NCBI GenBank assembly: GCA_027422505.1
Contig: JAPQWV010000329.1
Span: 248,001 to 312,000 of the forward strand
From: Craterostigma plantagineum
Lineage: Eukaryota; Streptophyta; Magnoliopsida; Lamiales; Linderniaceae
Reading direction: 5' to 3'
Length of the DNA: 64,000 nt
Made by a program: the position numbers and the translations under genes
Shown here: one piece after another, positions 34,001 through 44,421 of the stretch
Layout of the letters: each line of letters opens with the position of its first letter
Position numbering within the stretch: the first letter of the stretch is position 1
Notes under the pieces: generated by a model
Told to the model about the DNA's origin: nothing
What the model saw: only the letters and a program-made list of their open reading frames with translations
Databases searched by the model: none

Positions 34001-34222
34001 ACGCATGAAATTTCCAAACCTAAGAAAACCCTAGATAATTAATACTTAGAGAAATTCAAATACCATAACATTTACTTCTTCACCACTTATCTCTTGGAGA
34101 ACCTAGAACGATCATACTTTAGATACCTTATTCCATCTATACTTATGTTTTAAAGTGACATATGCATGCAGGAATTTATGTAAATGCATAAAAATTATGA
34201 TATGAAATTTCAGTTCCTGACA
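31024..34222 (-). repeat. Element 3 right LTR (5' LTR)
   Basis: 3199 bp partner of 23186-26390, with the same TCGA words; a poly(T) run at about 33727-33760 is longer than in the left copy. Few substitutions are visible in sampled stretches. Confidence 0.93.
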
Positions 34223-34227
34223 GCAAC

Positions 34228-34377
34228 CGAGCTACGGTTCACTTATAGAATATATGCAATGCAGATCATGAATTTTCATCCATCAATATCCATAAATGTT
34301 GAAGGGAACCGGAGCAGCTACGCAGCTTGGTATTGCAATCTTTCTTTAATCACAAATAAATTGCAATGAAAACTATC
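34228..34377 (+). repeat. Debris segment, copy 2 (continued after element 3)
   Basis: It continues the segment interrupted at 23185 and matches about 2233-2358 and 35698-35840, up to AAATTGCAATGAAAACTATC. The small ORF is not intact here. Confidence 0.65.
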
Positions 34378-35043
34378 TGATAAACGTATTTCAATGCATT
34401 TATCGTAGTATTTAATTAGGATATAATAGAGCTCTAGCAATCATTTTATGCATTTATTCGTCGCTTTAATATGTCTATGTGTTAAAGTGATCGTGTGGAA
34501 AATCGTTTAGGGCGATAGCTAAACAACGATTAGGCCGTTCGTAGAAGAAAGGATTCGAGTATAGGGCGAAAGCAAATACTCGATCCTCTCCATTAGTAAT
34601 TACTGAACTTTAGATCCCCGCGAGCGTTTAGGGCGACAACAAATCCGTTAGCGGGTAGGAAATTACTGCGATCTAGTCAGAATCACGTAGGAATGATAAT
34701 TTACTGTCTTAGGCAATATACCTAGCGGGATTCGAATTCCGAGCACATCTTTATTATCTGAAAGCTTCTTATCAGTTTTAGGCGTGTTCTGTCGATCTCT
34801 AGTTGACTTATCAGTAATCTGTTAGGATAGTCCATATAAAATCTGCTTATTTTGTTTAGGCTAGGTATCGAGTCGATAGGTTAATACTAGTACTTATTTA
34901 TTCCTCGTGTTCGATACTAGTTTACTCACTTTACTGCACTACAAATGATAGGTCCACTGCCTATCGCACGTCGGTGATCGTAATTAGGTATACGTTTTAT
35001 TTTATCACTTGTCGCACTTGCACATCACACCACGGGTCGATCA
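34378..35043. mobile_element. Probable solo LTR (666 bp)
   Basis: It starts TGATAAACG, ends GATCA (TG...CA), and is flanked by CTATC (34373-34377) and TTATC (35044-35048), a duplication with one mismatch. The uninterrupted sequence is seen in copy 3 of the debris (AAAACTACCCGTTTC near 35838-35852), so this block is an insertion. No coding content. A solo LTR forms when the two LTRs of an element recombine. Confidence 0.55.
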
Positions 35044-35054
35044 TTATCCGTTTC

Positions 35055-35303
35055 TGTTAGGTTCCTGTTTGTCAACACAATTAATCGTAGGCACGAATTC
35101 TAAGGAAATCGATTAGAATGATGAAGATTGTAATTCGATCAAAAACCTTTTGTTGAAGAACACGAGAGAAAACCTTTAGTGTGAGAAAGCTTTGTGTGTA
35201 TCTCTCTCTAGAAATGAATTCGGCAGCGTTTTGGATCAATTCTCTAATTTTCTGTATTAAGCGCAATTTGTTTACATCTATTTATACCAAACATACTTGG
35301 TAT
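35055..35303. mobile_element. Partial copia LTR inside a tandem duplication
   Basis: It matches about the first 250 bases of the LTR at 35853-36201, starting TGTTAGG and breaking off after the TACCAAACATACTTGGTATA stretch. It then runs into copy 3 of the debris. The same host sequence (CCGTTTC) precedes both, so an ancestral piece of debris plus LTR was duplicated in tandem. Confidence 0.7.
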
Positions 35304-35852
35304 ATATCTGAATTGAATAATCAGTGATAGCTATATGTTTTCGTGAATTGAATAATTTTATGCAATTGTCTTTGTATATATCTGAATCGAAAACAATGTA
35401 TCTTAATATGCAAATTGACTCCTCGATTTTCTCCAACAGTTTTAACACTTTGCCGCTGTTGAATATAGAGTAATGAGGTGAAGTATACTTGCAAAAGGTG
35501 ATTAGGCACAATAGAAGACCAATGGAAAGACATTTACCAAAAAGCCAGGAGTCGATAATGGAAAAGGATTTTGAAGATTCCATTGACAAAATATTTCAGG
35601 AACTACGCAATGTGATTAATAATTTAGCAGGAAGAATAACAAAACAAGTCGACTGTTATTCAAAAAATGAAAATCTACAGTGTGGGATTTGCAAACGAGC
35701 TACGATTCACTTACAGAATATATGCAATGCAGATCATGAGTTTTCAGCCATCAATATCCATAAATGTCGTAGGGAACCGGAGCAGCTACGCAGCTTGGTA
35801 TTGCAATCTTTCTTTAATCACAAATAAATTGCAATGAAAAACTACCCGTTTC
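35304..35852 (+). repeat. Debris segment, copy 3 of 3
   Basis: It matches 1855-2358 from the AATCAGTGATAGC stretch onward and ends CCGTTTC at the outer copia LTR. This copy is not interrupted and shows the small unrecognised ORF whole. Confidence 0.75.
35489..35827 (+). pseudogene. Unrecognised 112-residue ORF (repeated, copy 3)
   Basis: The same unknown protein fragment as at 2024-2356, here with the Cys-rich end better preserved: CGIC at about residues 65-68, then NICNAD, and HKC about 22 residues further, before LRSLVLQSFFNHK and a stop. Spaced Cys and His could bind a metal. Differences from copy 1 are mostly amino-acid changing, so there is no sign that the protein is maintained. Confidence 0.35.
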
Positions 35853-36333
35853 TGTTAGGTCCTTGTTTGTCAACACAATTAATCCTAGGCACGAATTCTA
35901 AGGAACGATTAGAATGATGAAGATTGTAATTCGATCGAAAACCTTTTGTTGAAGAACACGAGAGAGAAAACCTTTAGTGTGAGAAAGCTATGTGTGTTTC
36001 TTTCTCTAGAAATGAATTCGGCAGCCTTTCGGATCAATTCTCTAATTTTCTGTATTAAGCACAATTTGTTTACATCTATTTATACCAAACATACTTGGTA
36101 TAAATATCTAACTAGTCCTACTCTATGGACTAATACAAATAAAGCTCCTAATTACAAGGACAACTAATGAGATCAAGCACAATTAAAATATATACTCTAC
36201 AATCTCCCCTTTGTGCTTGATTGCGTTTCCGCGCTGTTTGTCCTCGTCGGGCGTAGTACGACCTGTGCAAGCCCAGTGCATACTCGAAGTTCCTGAGCGT
36301 TTCCCTCGGCTTCAGGCACTCCTCGATGTCGTC
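35853..36333 (-). mobile_element. Outer copia element: 3' LTR and end of ORF2
   Basis: The 349-bp LTR (35853-36201, TGTTAGG...CTCTACA) is followed on the right by AATCTCCCCTTTGTGC, the complement of a polypurine tract, and then by about 130 bp coding the C-terminus of ORF2. The inner copia element interrupts it at 36333, and the outer ORF2 resumes at 52461. No 5' LTR, gag or pol of this copy remains. Confidence 0.8.
36329..36333. repeat. Target-site duplication TCGTC of inner copia element
   Basis: TCGTC at 36329-36333 is repeated at 52461-52465, directly outside the inner element's two LTRs. It lies inside ORF2 of the outer element. Confidence 0.88.
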
Positions 36334-36685
36334 TGTTAGGTCCTCAGATTAACAACTCTACGATCCTAGGCTAGAATCCATAGCAATTCGATCGTTTAGA
36401 TAATCAACTGAATTCGATCGAAAAACTCAAGTTAAGAACACGAGAGAGAATTCAATTCGAGTGAGAACGTTACTGTTGTTTCTCTCTCTAAAAATCGAAT
36501 TGCAAGCCCTTCGGATCAATTCTCTAAACTTTCTCTATTCAGCCCAATTCATTTACAAGTATTTATACCAAACAAGCTTGATATAAATATCAAACTAGTC
36601 CTCAATCTAAAGACTAATACAAGTAAAGCCCCTAATTACAAGGACAACTAATGAAATCAAGCACAATTACAAATGGTATTCTACA
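36334..36685 (-). repeat. Inner copia left LTR (3' LTR)
   Basis: 352 bp, nearly identical to 52109-52460 and clearly related to the outer copy at 35853-36201. A CAAGCTTGATATAAATATC stretch near 36573 may be part of the promoter on the minus strand. The polypurine tract lies directly to its right. Confidence 0.9.
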
Positions 36686-37571
36686 ATCTCCCCCTTTGTG
36701 CTTGATTGCGTCTCCGTGCTATTCGTCCTTGTCGGGCATAGTACGATCTGCGCAAGCCCAGCGCATGCTCGTAGTCCCTAACGGTCTCCCTGAGCTTCGA
36801 GCGCTCCTCGATGTTATCCAACAATTCCATCAGGAGCGGCTGTTCTCTCACAAACCGGTGGATCCTCAGCATCGTGTGTCTATTTATCTCCTCCAACCTC
36901 TGTTCGATATTTCTCCTGACGATCTTGAGGGTTCCGTCGCAAAACTTGTGAATTTCTGTATTCAGCATCAACCTATTCTTCTTGGCAATTGGGTTATTGT
37001 AGGTGATGCCGATGATAGAGCTGATATGCACGTGATTGCTTGGAAGCCTCTCGATCTCAGGTCCTTTGAGGAGTGGTTTAGCCATGTTGACCTTCTTCAT
37101 ATTGCTCTCAAGCGCCATTTGAAGGTCGTGAGCGGCGAAGTACTTGACTTGTCGCATCATGAACTGGTAGAGCCCTTCGAGGCCTTCTTTCTTGATGAAG
37201 CCCTGAGGACCTTTGTACTTCTCCACGTATAGCTGATAAAGACGGTACACTTCATCGGCGGGGAGGTACGGCAGGTCGCTCTCGCTCAGTTCCTCTCGGG
37301 TCCTGTCCACTCGTTCGATGATGTAGTGAGGTGTTGGAAGTCCTCCTTTGGCACAATAGACACTGAGGAGTTGGCAAATTGGGGAGAGTTCCCTGAAGTG
37401 ATTCTTCAGTCGATTCTTCGGGATCCCCAGCCTCACATCTGGTCCTAGTTGGGTCAGCATCCACAGATATGTCATTCTCTTCTGCTGATCCCAGTGAGAG
37501 ATCCCTCTCAGCTCGAACTTATCCGGCTTCTTTATTCGATCCGGTGACCTCCAAATGTTTTCACTGACTTC
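36681..37571 (-). pseudogene. Inner copia ORF2, C-terminal part
   Basis: After the stop at 37572 the frame continues with VSENIWRSPDRIKKPDKF, then WMLTQLGPDVRLGIPKNRL, LPYLPADEVYRLYQLYVEKYKG, MRQVKYFAAHDLQMALE and a basic C-terminus rich in Arg (about the last 30 residues). The outer element has a closely matching copy at 52461-53190. I recognise no enzymatic domain. Proteins like this follow pol in copia elements of several asterid plants. Whether it is an envelope-like or movement-related protein is unknown. Confidence 0.6.
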
Positions 37572-39254
37572 TTATAGGAAAGGTATGTCTATGTGAATGT
37601 TTTCCCACGGCGTGTCGATCCGAACGGTCCCTGGCATCTGTCTTGTAGGGGAGGCCGCTCGTTGTGCGATCAACTCCGGTAGCCTTGGGATTTCATTTTG
37701 GTAGTCTACACCTTCTTGAAGTTCGTCGTCTTCTATGATCACGAGGTCCACGGATGCTTGTTGTAAGAAGTGGCGTACGTCCTGAAGCCGTTGTCTCTGA
37801 TGCTCCTCGGGCATGGAATGGGTCATCCACTGGCCTTCGAAAATGTACTTGTCTAATACTTCATGTGGATTGACGCCATGTCCAGAGGGTCCCGGTTGGT
37901 CTGGAGCGACGGAGGGAGTAGCTTGGGTAGCTGCCAGGGCTACAAGCATTGCAGCACTTGCTTCTTCTTCCGGAAGCAAGGGGCTTGAGTAGGTCGGTGG
38001 TGTGGGCGGAGGCGTCCTGAGGTGAAAGGTTGGTGGGTCGATGTGGGCGGCGCAGTGCGTGGTGTGGGTGTGGGTTTGGTGGGTGGTTTGGTGGGTAGTT
38101 TGGGTTTGGTGGGTAGTTTGGGTTTTGCCAGCTCCAGCGCTCGTCTGCGTAGCGCCCGAGCCTTGTCCTTGGCCAGATGTAGATGTCCTCGGCCTCTTCT
38201 CCCCCTCATGAGGGTCCTGATCATCAGGATCGTCATGTCTGCGCCGTGAGTGGGAGCTTTGGCCTCGGCAGGTGTCAGTCGGTGGCTCAGGATGATCCAC
38301 CAATCGCCTATAAAGGGATTCTTGTTGAGGCGACTGGATGGAAAAGCCTATCAGGCGGGCGAGGAGAATGTCGTGGAGCTCGGTGATGGGAATTGTGTAT
38401 GGGTTGATGAGGATGGAAGAAGTGGCTAGAGGGTCGGTGGGTGTGGGTTGTGGAGGTGTGGGGTGGATTTGTGACGAAGGGCCTTCAGAGGCAGGTGCTT
38501 TCCCGGTATCTCTTCGTGATGTCTCGATTGCTTGCAGGACTCTCTCCGTGATTTTGTCTTCCATAGACCGTACAGCGGTAGAGAGAGCGGCTCGGAACTG
38601 CTCGTTCGTCACGTAGGGTGCGGACGCCTCCTTTGATGGACCAGGACGACTGATGTCGCCTGTTATCAACCCTTGAGTAGACACTGACACTGTGGGTTGG
38701 CTCACAGTCACTTGAGGTTGTGACTGTATGAGACTTCCACCCAATCCTCGAGTCGAATCCAGAGGATTCGCCTCTATGGGTGTTACGGCAGGCTCAGGTT
38801 GTGCCTGCGAACCAGACACCACGGGAGATGGTTGCGGCTCAAGATTGAGCGATGAAGTGCCAGCAACACTTGTCGTCGTGGTCAGTGTAGTATCGGGTGC
38901 GGTGGTGACTGCTGGAAAGAGCGACTCCAACTGAATACTGAGTCTTCTGGGAGTCCTCCTGATCAGACTGATTTCCTCGTCAGACTCTGTGTCAGACGGG
39001 GTGGCGGTGTGAGGAGTAAGGTCTCGTTCGACGTTCTCCAATGTCTGATCTGTCACCAGTGGAAGTGCAGTGTGCCCCAATTCAGTCTCGGGTTGTGCTT
39101 CTTGTTGAAGAACCTCCTCAAAAGTTTCTTCGAGCAAGCCAACATGTACGGGCACTTCCACTTGTAATTCGAGTGCAGGAGCCTCGAGCGCCATCTCGGT
39201 AGCCACGACGTCTATCAAAGTATCGTCTACGTTGGGCATTGGCTCTTCGACCAA
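37572..39254 (-). pseudogene. Inner copia ORF2, low-complexity middle part
   Basis: A 560-residue frame rich in Thr, Ser, Pro, Gln and Glu: acidic N-terminal third, TPSDTESDEEISLI, a Thr/His repeat (THQT units, coded near 38060-38120), then DPDDQDPHEGEKRPRTSTSG and VRIDTPWENIHIDIPFL. It is closed by TAA at 37572-37574, where the outer copy (about 53190) has a Glu codon, so the stop is a mutation. The N-terminal end is also set by a TAG (39264) that separates it from the preceding frame. Probably a disordered linker of the ORF2 protein. Confidence 0.6.
38055..38125 (+). repeat. G-rich short tandem repeat inside ORF2
   Basis: The plus strand carries GGGTTTGGTGGGTAGTTT-type units, with at least eight GGG runs separated by 3-8 bases. 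It encodes the Thr/His repeat of ORF2 on the other strand. The outer ORF2 has a shorter version near 53686-53715. The run pattern allows G-quadruplex folding on the template strand. Confidence 0.7.
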
Positions 39255-39263
39255 GGGAGGCTC

Positions 39264-40233
39264 CTATGGAAGCTCCTGAGCGACAATGTCGATCATCGTG
39301 TCGTCAGGGCTTGGCTGGTGTTCTGGTTGGGGAGCGCTCACATGGTAATCTGCCGGGGGCCCTCTGATCATTTCCTCTGTTAAATTGTGTTCCCGGCAGA
39401 ACCTCTGATACTCAGCTCCCGCGGGGTCGGCGAGCTTGAGTAGATTGAGTGGAATCGGCATCGACGGTTGGTCCAGGTCCGTGAGCCGTGGGTTGTGGAA
39501 AAACTTAAGCCTTGGCGGCTGGTAGTTTCCGCCAGGAGGTAGCTGGGGGATGTTCTCTGCATGTAGCTCCATGAACTCTCTGATGATCACGTTGAACCAT
39601 CGAGCATATGGCACTTTCTTTGATCGCCGGTTCTCCTTCTGCCGAATCTGGTCCGCGAGGTCGTTCCAGATCAGCTGAGTGTAGTCATAATTTCTTGAGA
39701 AGGCGATGCCGTGGAAGATCCTCAAAATATTGCTATTGCCCTTATTGAATCCAGCGTGCTTGGGCGACAGACACTTTTTCACTACTCCGAATAGTGTCTT
39801 CCACGGGTGAGGGATACCGCTGCTCTGGACCTGAGCTAATTTTGTAAGGCGGTTGGTGTCCCATGTACAAGAAGTCCTGGATCATCTCTGCGTCTGTCGG
39901 GAGCGGGTCGTAGTTGTCGTTGTGGGGCAAGTCCAGCATCATCCCGAACTGGCTCTTGCTCATAAGAATATGTCGCGTCCCAAGTTTTGTTGGGAAGGAG
40001 AATGCCCCATTTGCTACAACTCCTTGTATATATCACCCGAATTGCTGGAGATAGACCATCGGCACTGATGCGGTGACCGTTAACGCATGCCTGATGGGGT
40101 GGCCTCTGAGGATGGATACGATGATCTCGTCCGGGCACCTAAATGTGCTCAGATCGAGCTGAAAGTTCGTATCCTGAACCTTCAAGTACATATTGTGATC
40201 ATATATATGGTTGTATCGTGGGTAGCGATCCAT
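39264..40233 (-). pseudogene. Inner copia ORF2, N-terminal domain
   Basis: Three overlapping frames (40233-40033, 39963-39742, 39782-39264) carry one protein: LSTFRCPDEIIVSILRGHPIRHALTVTASVP, YLQQF, LPHNDNYDPLPTDAEMIQDFLYMG, RYPSPVEDTI, LSPKHAGFNKGNSNILRIFHGIAFSRNYDY and YARWFNVIIREFMELH. The pattern (a bridging start, a lysine-rich centre, then IFxGxxxSRNYDY and YARWF) is that of the plant copia-associated ORF2 N-terminal domain. At least two indels break it. The ATG at 40231-40233 directly follows a TTTTTCAG, which looks like a 3' splice site. Confidence 0.6.
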
Positions 40234-40241
40234 CTGAAAAA
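40234..40241 (-). other. Candidate 3' splice site before ORF2
   Basis: On the minus strand the bases before the ORF2 ATG are TTTTTCAG, preceded by an AT-rich stretch. The spacer between pol and ORF2 may therefore be an intron. I could not place a matching donor with confidence. Confidence 0.35.
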
Positions 40242-42950
40242 TAAGATATATAAAAGTTTATTAGATCAATTTTTTATTTTCAGTCGAAATATGAATAAAT
40301 TTCATCAAACTATAGTAATATTGCAAATAATAGCATGTTCGATGAATTTGGAATTGAAATCATATCAAATGCATAGTGTTTGTTCAATTTCAAAAATCGT
40401 GATGGCATGAATGTAATTTTGAATGATATATATGTCGCGTGAAAAATAGTTTCGCTAAGTGTTAAAGTCACTGTTCATGCCGAGAAAATTTTCGGTCGAT
40501 AAAATTGAATTGCGATTTGATTTCCTATATATTGATTTCAATTGAAAGAATTCCGTCTAATTTTGCGATATAAGAATTTTATCCGCTATTATTAGCTACA
40601 GTGTAAAGGACTTAGAGAAAAATTTTCTAAGTGTTGAAGTTGAAATCTGGACTGTAGTCGATCAATTTTACGATAGAGAAAAATTCCGTGTAAATTTACG
40701 ATCGAGAAATTATTTCTCAGGTAAATTTACTGTCGAGAAATTTTCTTCAATTGAAATTTGTCGAGCGGTATATGATTTTCGATTGTAAGTAAAATTTTTC
40801 GCTGCGAAATATTTTTATCGGGAAATTAGTCAACGAAGGACTAAGTCAAACGTCGAGAAATTTTTCGATCAATTTATTCTAAGCGGCGAATTTTACGATC
40901 GAAAAAGTTAAGCATTGAAAAATAAATTTCTCGCTGATAAAATTTTTGCGACCGAAAAAAAGTGAAATCAAAATTTAATTTTGCGATAGTAAGTTTAACG
41001 CTCGATTTGAATTTGCGTCTAAATTATCTATTCAGTGCATAAGTTTTTCGCTCGCAAAAAATCATAATTGGATTTCGATGGTAAATGTAACGGTTATAAT
41101 CTTTTATCGTGATGACTAAGTCAAAATTTTGCGATCGAAAACTAAATCGACACAAATACTATATCGATTGAACTGAAATCCAATTGAGATAATTTGCGAT
41201 CGACAAAGTTCTTCGACAGCTTCAAAACTTCAAAATACCCAATTTTATCGAAACTCATTTTATCATCACAGATGGAAATTTTCCAACGATTTACGCTATC
41301 TGTTTCATCAAAAACATCAAATCTATCTAAACAACAGGCATTTAACTCAGAAAATCCAAGAAGCATGCCTAAATTTGGTCAAACAGTATACGTTTAAATG
41401 GATTTTGAAGAACAGTCGAAAAATCTTAACTAATCATGCGAAAAAACTACAGAATGTAGATGCAAATCAAGTTATAACGTTCGCAATCTGTAACCAAATC
41501 GAATTTCTACCTTAATAAGACGATTTGAAGTGAAAAATCAAGAGATTTTGAAGGTTTTGAATCGTCTGAGAAAGTTTTGCGAGAGTTTTTTCGATTAGGT
41601 TTGCGTGAGAAAAAGTTTTTCGACTGACAAAAGTTAAACTTTTATTAGCTATCATTAATTTGTTGCCGGGCTTGTGTTTGACATTTTGCGATATAAGGGA
41701 TCAGGCCCATTACTATTTGCACACGAAAAATTCTAATTTTTCGATCGCAAATTATCTCGGTTAATCAAAATCAATCCCGACACTGTTTACGATCGAGAAA
41801 CTTTAGATCGCGAATTCATTCTAATATTCAGTTTCTCGATGGTAAGTTTTCTAAGGAATTTCAGATTGACCCCTATTTCAAAATAAAACCCAATGTAAGG
41901 CTCCCCCTTAGTAATTAAAATAAATTCAATTAACTCCCTGTATTTTTCTGTGTAGTAACGTCTAGCTCCCCTGGCAGAAGTTTAAAAATCTGTACCACTT
42001 AGAGATAATAAACGTTAGTAGTAATGGAGTTAATCAACAATTATTTTTGGCAATTTATCTTTGAAATATTTGGTCTTGTGTCTAGCTCCTCTCTTTGTAG
42101 TGTCGACGTCTCACTCCGTAATTTTGTTTGACGGAATCTGATACACTTAGAGAAAAACGTCAAGAATATTTGGAGCTAATCCATGATTTTTATATTTTCT
42201 CCCCCTCAAATAATGCGCAAGAATTGACTAATTATGCAAGCATATTAAATCAACTCAATTCACGAGCATATAACACACAAATTTACCAAGTAAGTACGTA
42301 TACATAGTCCCCGAAAACATGTACTTCAAAATATTGTGTGAGGGTGGAAGCAAAAAAAAAAAAAATTATCGCATTTAAACAATTCAATGCAATTCTAAAA
42401 TTGCATTTAGAATGTGCGATGTCCTAAAGAAATTCGCATTTATTCAATTCAACGCATATGAAACATAACATTTCATGTCAAAATGTGCGAAGTATATGAG
42501 TTTAAATTTTTCATTATGAATTTTCATATATATATATATTTTTTATTATTATTTACCTATATATATAAAAAAATTATTATATATATTTTTTTCGTATTTT
42601 ACTATTATTATAGTATGGGGTCAGATTATTTTGCTTCGATCAATCGTCAAGCCTAAAATTTTACGAGACATTTGAAAGAGAAAATGCCGTCAAGTCTTGT
42701 CGTCAAACTAAAGTCCTAAGTTCATAGACTGCTCCATTTCGACAACTCTCACTAGGTTCGCTCTTGCTCTCAATAATTTCTATCTTGGGATTTTTATATT
42801 TTTATCACTCAAGTCAACACAAGCATTTTCAAGTCAATTTACCTGTGATCGAGGCGTGTTTAATCATTTCACCCAAGCGAGAGACCGTCGATTGGAATCA
42901 AAGGGGTGTAAATGTTTTAGTTTGGCTAGGACATAGAAGGGAAGGAATTT
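40242..42950. other. Pol-ORF2 spacer, rich in CGAGAAA / CGATCG words
   Basis: About 2.7 kb without long frames. It is AT-rich but packed with TTTTCGATCG, GCGATCGAGAAA and CGAGAAATTTT words, especially 40430-41880. The element's 5' leader (51060-52080) has the same word bias. An AT microsatellite lies near 42517-42600. Possible intron or internal promoter region. Confidence 0.5.
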
Positions 42951-43099
42951 AGAGGGAAGTGAGCTTATCTCTTCGTCATCTTCCATTTGTACGTCCGTTT
43001 CCTTTCTTTTCGGCGTCTTTCTGTTTTTCAATCAATTATCCCTCCTTTTCTTTTAAGAACTATCCCTTGTTATGCTATGCTCAAGTTGAAGCTCCGCTT

Positions 43100-43566
43100 C
43101 TCCACGAGGTTATAGGAGATTATTGTCGGCGAAGTTCTTCTTGTTGGTTCTCGGGCAGATACCGTGCTCTTCTCTTAGTCCCTAGAGAGGTTTCAGAGAT
43201 TATCTATTTGGAAAAGTTCACGGTTATGGTATTCGTACCCGAGGCTGCGCTCCTCTTCTCGTTTCCCAATATAAGACCAGATTGTCGTTGGAGAAGTTCA
43301 CTTCGTGGTGCTCCTCTTCCAGCCGTTCTGACGAGCGTACGAGATTATCGTTGGAGAAGTTCGCAGCAGGAACCATGCCACTTTCTACAAGGTAGTCGGA
43401 AGACCGGTTCCTTTGGTCTGATTTTTGTGCGTTGAGCAATGCCTTTGTTTGTCATCATCCCTTTCTTTTGTTTTTCTCCCCCTCCTTTTCTCGTTTGAGC
43501 AACCATTCGAAAAGTGTTGAATTCGGTTGAAGGCTTGGAATGGGTTTCAATGGATGAAAAGGACAT
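43100..43566 (-). pseudogene. Short basic frame with AGATTATCGTTGGAGAAGTTC repeats, possible ORF2 exon 1
   Basis: The minus-strand frame 43566-43345 contains MVAQTRKGGGEKQKKG, a basic start seen in proteins that follow copia pol. In the same stretch a degenerate unit of roughly 65-90 bp recurs four times; its core (GAGATTAT, then about eight bases, then GAAGTTC) lies near 43109, 43196, 43276 and 43340. This is both repeat and possible coding; the repeat is certain, the exon is a guess. Confidence 0.35.
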
Positions 43567-44079
43567 CGGAGAAGGCTCAAAGTGGATGACTAAGGGCTAA
43601 TGTGATGGAAAATTATATAAGGCCGGGTGAGGAATATCCTAAGCTCCCTTATCATTTTCCTAACGATCTGACGCAAGGTGAGTATGAGACCAAGAATCAC
43701 TAGGTAAGACAATTAATTGATGTGTGACTCACTCGAGAAGTAGATCCAAAGAAAGGAAAAAAGGAACAAGGCTTGAATCCTTACGCATGTAAAGTGACTT
43801 TGTGTCTAGTGGAACAATCAAACGACCTTTTACACACAAGAATGCGACTTAGACTGACAATATTAAGCAATTAGATCGATCGTATGTCGGGGTAAAATTC
43901 TAAGTGACGTTAGATCAAAGCACCCTAAAGGATTTCGTCATACCCCATTATATTATATATATTATATATATATTTTTTATTATTGTCACGCAAGATTAGG
44001 ACAAATAAGCATAGAAAACACATAGAATAGAGCATGTGATAGCACAGAAGATCAGGTAATGCACATATTACGGAAGATT
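43567..44079. other. Non-coding stretch after copia pol
   Basis: Nothing recognisable apart from an ATATTATATAT run near 43955-43975. It separates the RNase H end from the next downstream frame of the element. Confidence 0.4.
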
Positions 44080-44421
44080 CAACATGCCTAATTTTCCGAC
44101 AAGGAATTGGAATCGTTTCTCATCCAAGGCCTTGGTGAAAATGTCAGCTAGTTGAAACTCTGTGTTCACAAAGTACATCTCTGTCGTGCCTTTTTATACG
44201 TGATCTTTGATAAAATGATATCTAATGTCTATGTGTTTTGTGCGTGAATGATGAACAGGATTACAAGTAATGGCGATTGCACTTTGACTATCAGTGTATA
44301 TGGGTATATTATTTAGATTGTACCCATAGTCGCGAAGCTGTGTCCGCATCCACAGCATCTGTGAGCAACAACTGGCGGCAGCTACGTATTCTGCTTCGGC
44401 TATCGAAGTGGACACACAGTT
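44080..44421 (-). pseudogene. Inner copia RNase H, C-terminal part
   Basis: Reads TSIAEAEYVAAASCCSQMLWMRTQL, IYTDSQSAIAI, HSRTKHIDIRYHFIKDHV, and after a TAA at 44194 continues KGTTEMYFVNTEFQLADIFTKAL. These are the standard end motifs of copia RNase H. A TAG (near 44424) separates it from the upstream frame. Both stops interrupt otherwise sensible sequence, so they are mutations. Confidence 0.9.

Larger units (their letters stand above)
23186..34222 (-). mobile_element. Element 3: chromodomain Ty3/gypsy retrotransposon
   Basis: LTRs at 23186-26390 and 31024-34222 (ends TGTAACGTCC and CCTGACA on the plus strand), with target duplication GCAAC (23181-23185 and 34223-34227). Coding, primer-binding site (31007-31019) and polypurine tract (26391-26405) all show minus-strand orientation. 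Gag, protease, RT, RNase H, integrase and a chromodomain-like tail are present in gypsy order. The LTR length of 3.2 kb and the tail suggest the Tekay/Del branch. Three frame changes split gag-pol into four frames, while the 812-residue pol frame is unbroken. Confidence 0.95.

Noticed and set aside
36651..37232. 193-residue plus-strand frame opposite copia ORF2
   Set aside because: It is the complement of a real minus-strand coding frame; its residues show no family pattern while the minus strand matches the outer ORF2 copy.
38022..38934. Several plus-strand frames (Gly/Val-rich)
   Set aside because: Shadows of the low-complexity part of ORF2 on the minus strand.
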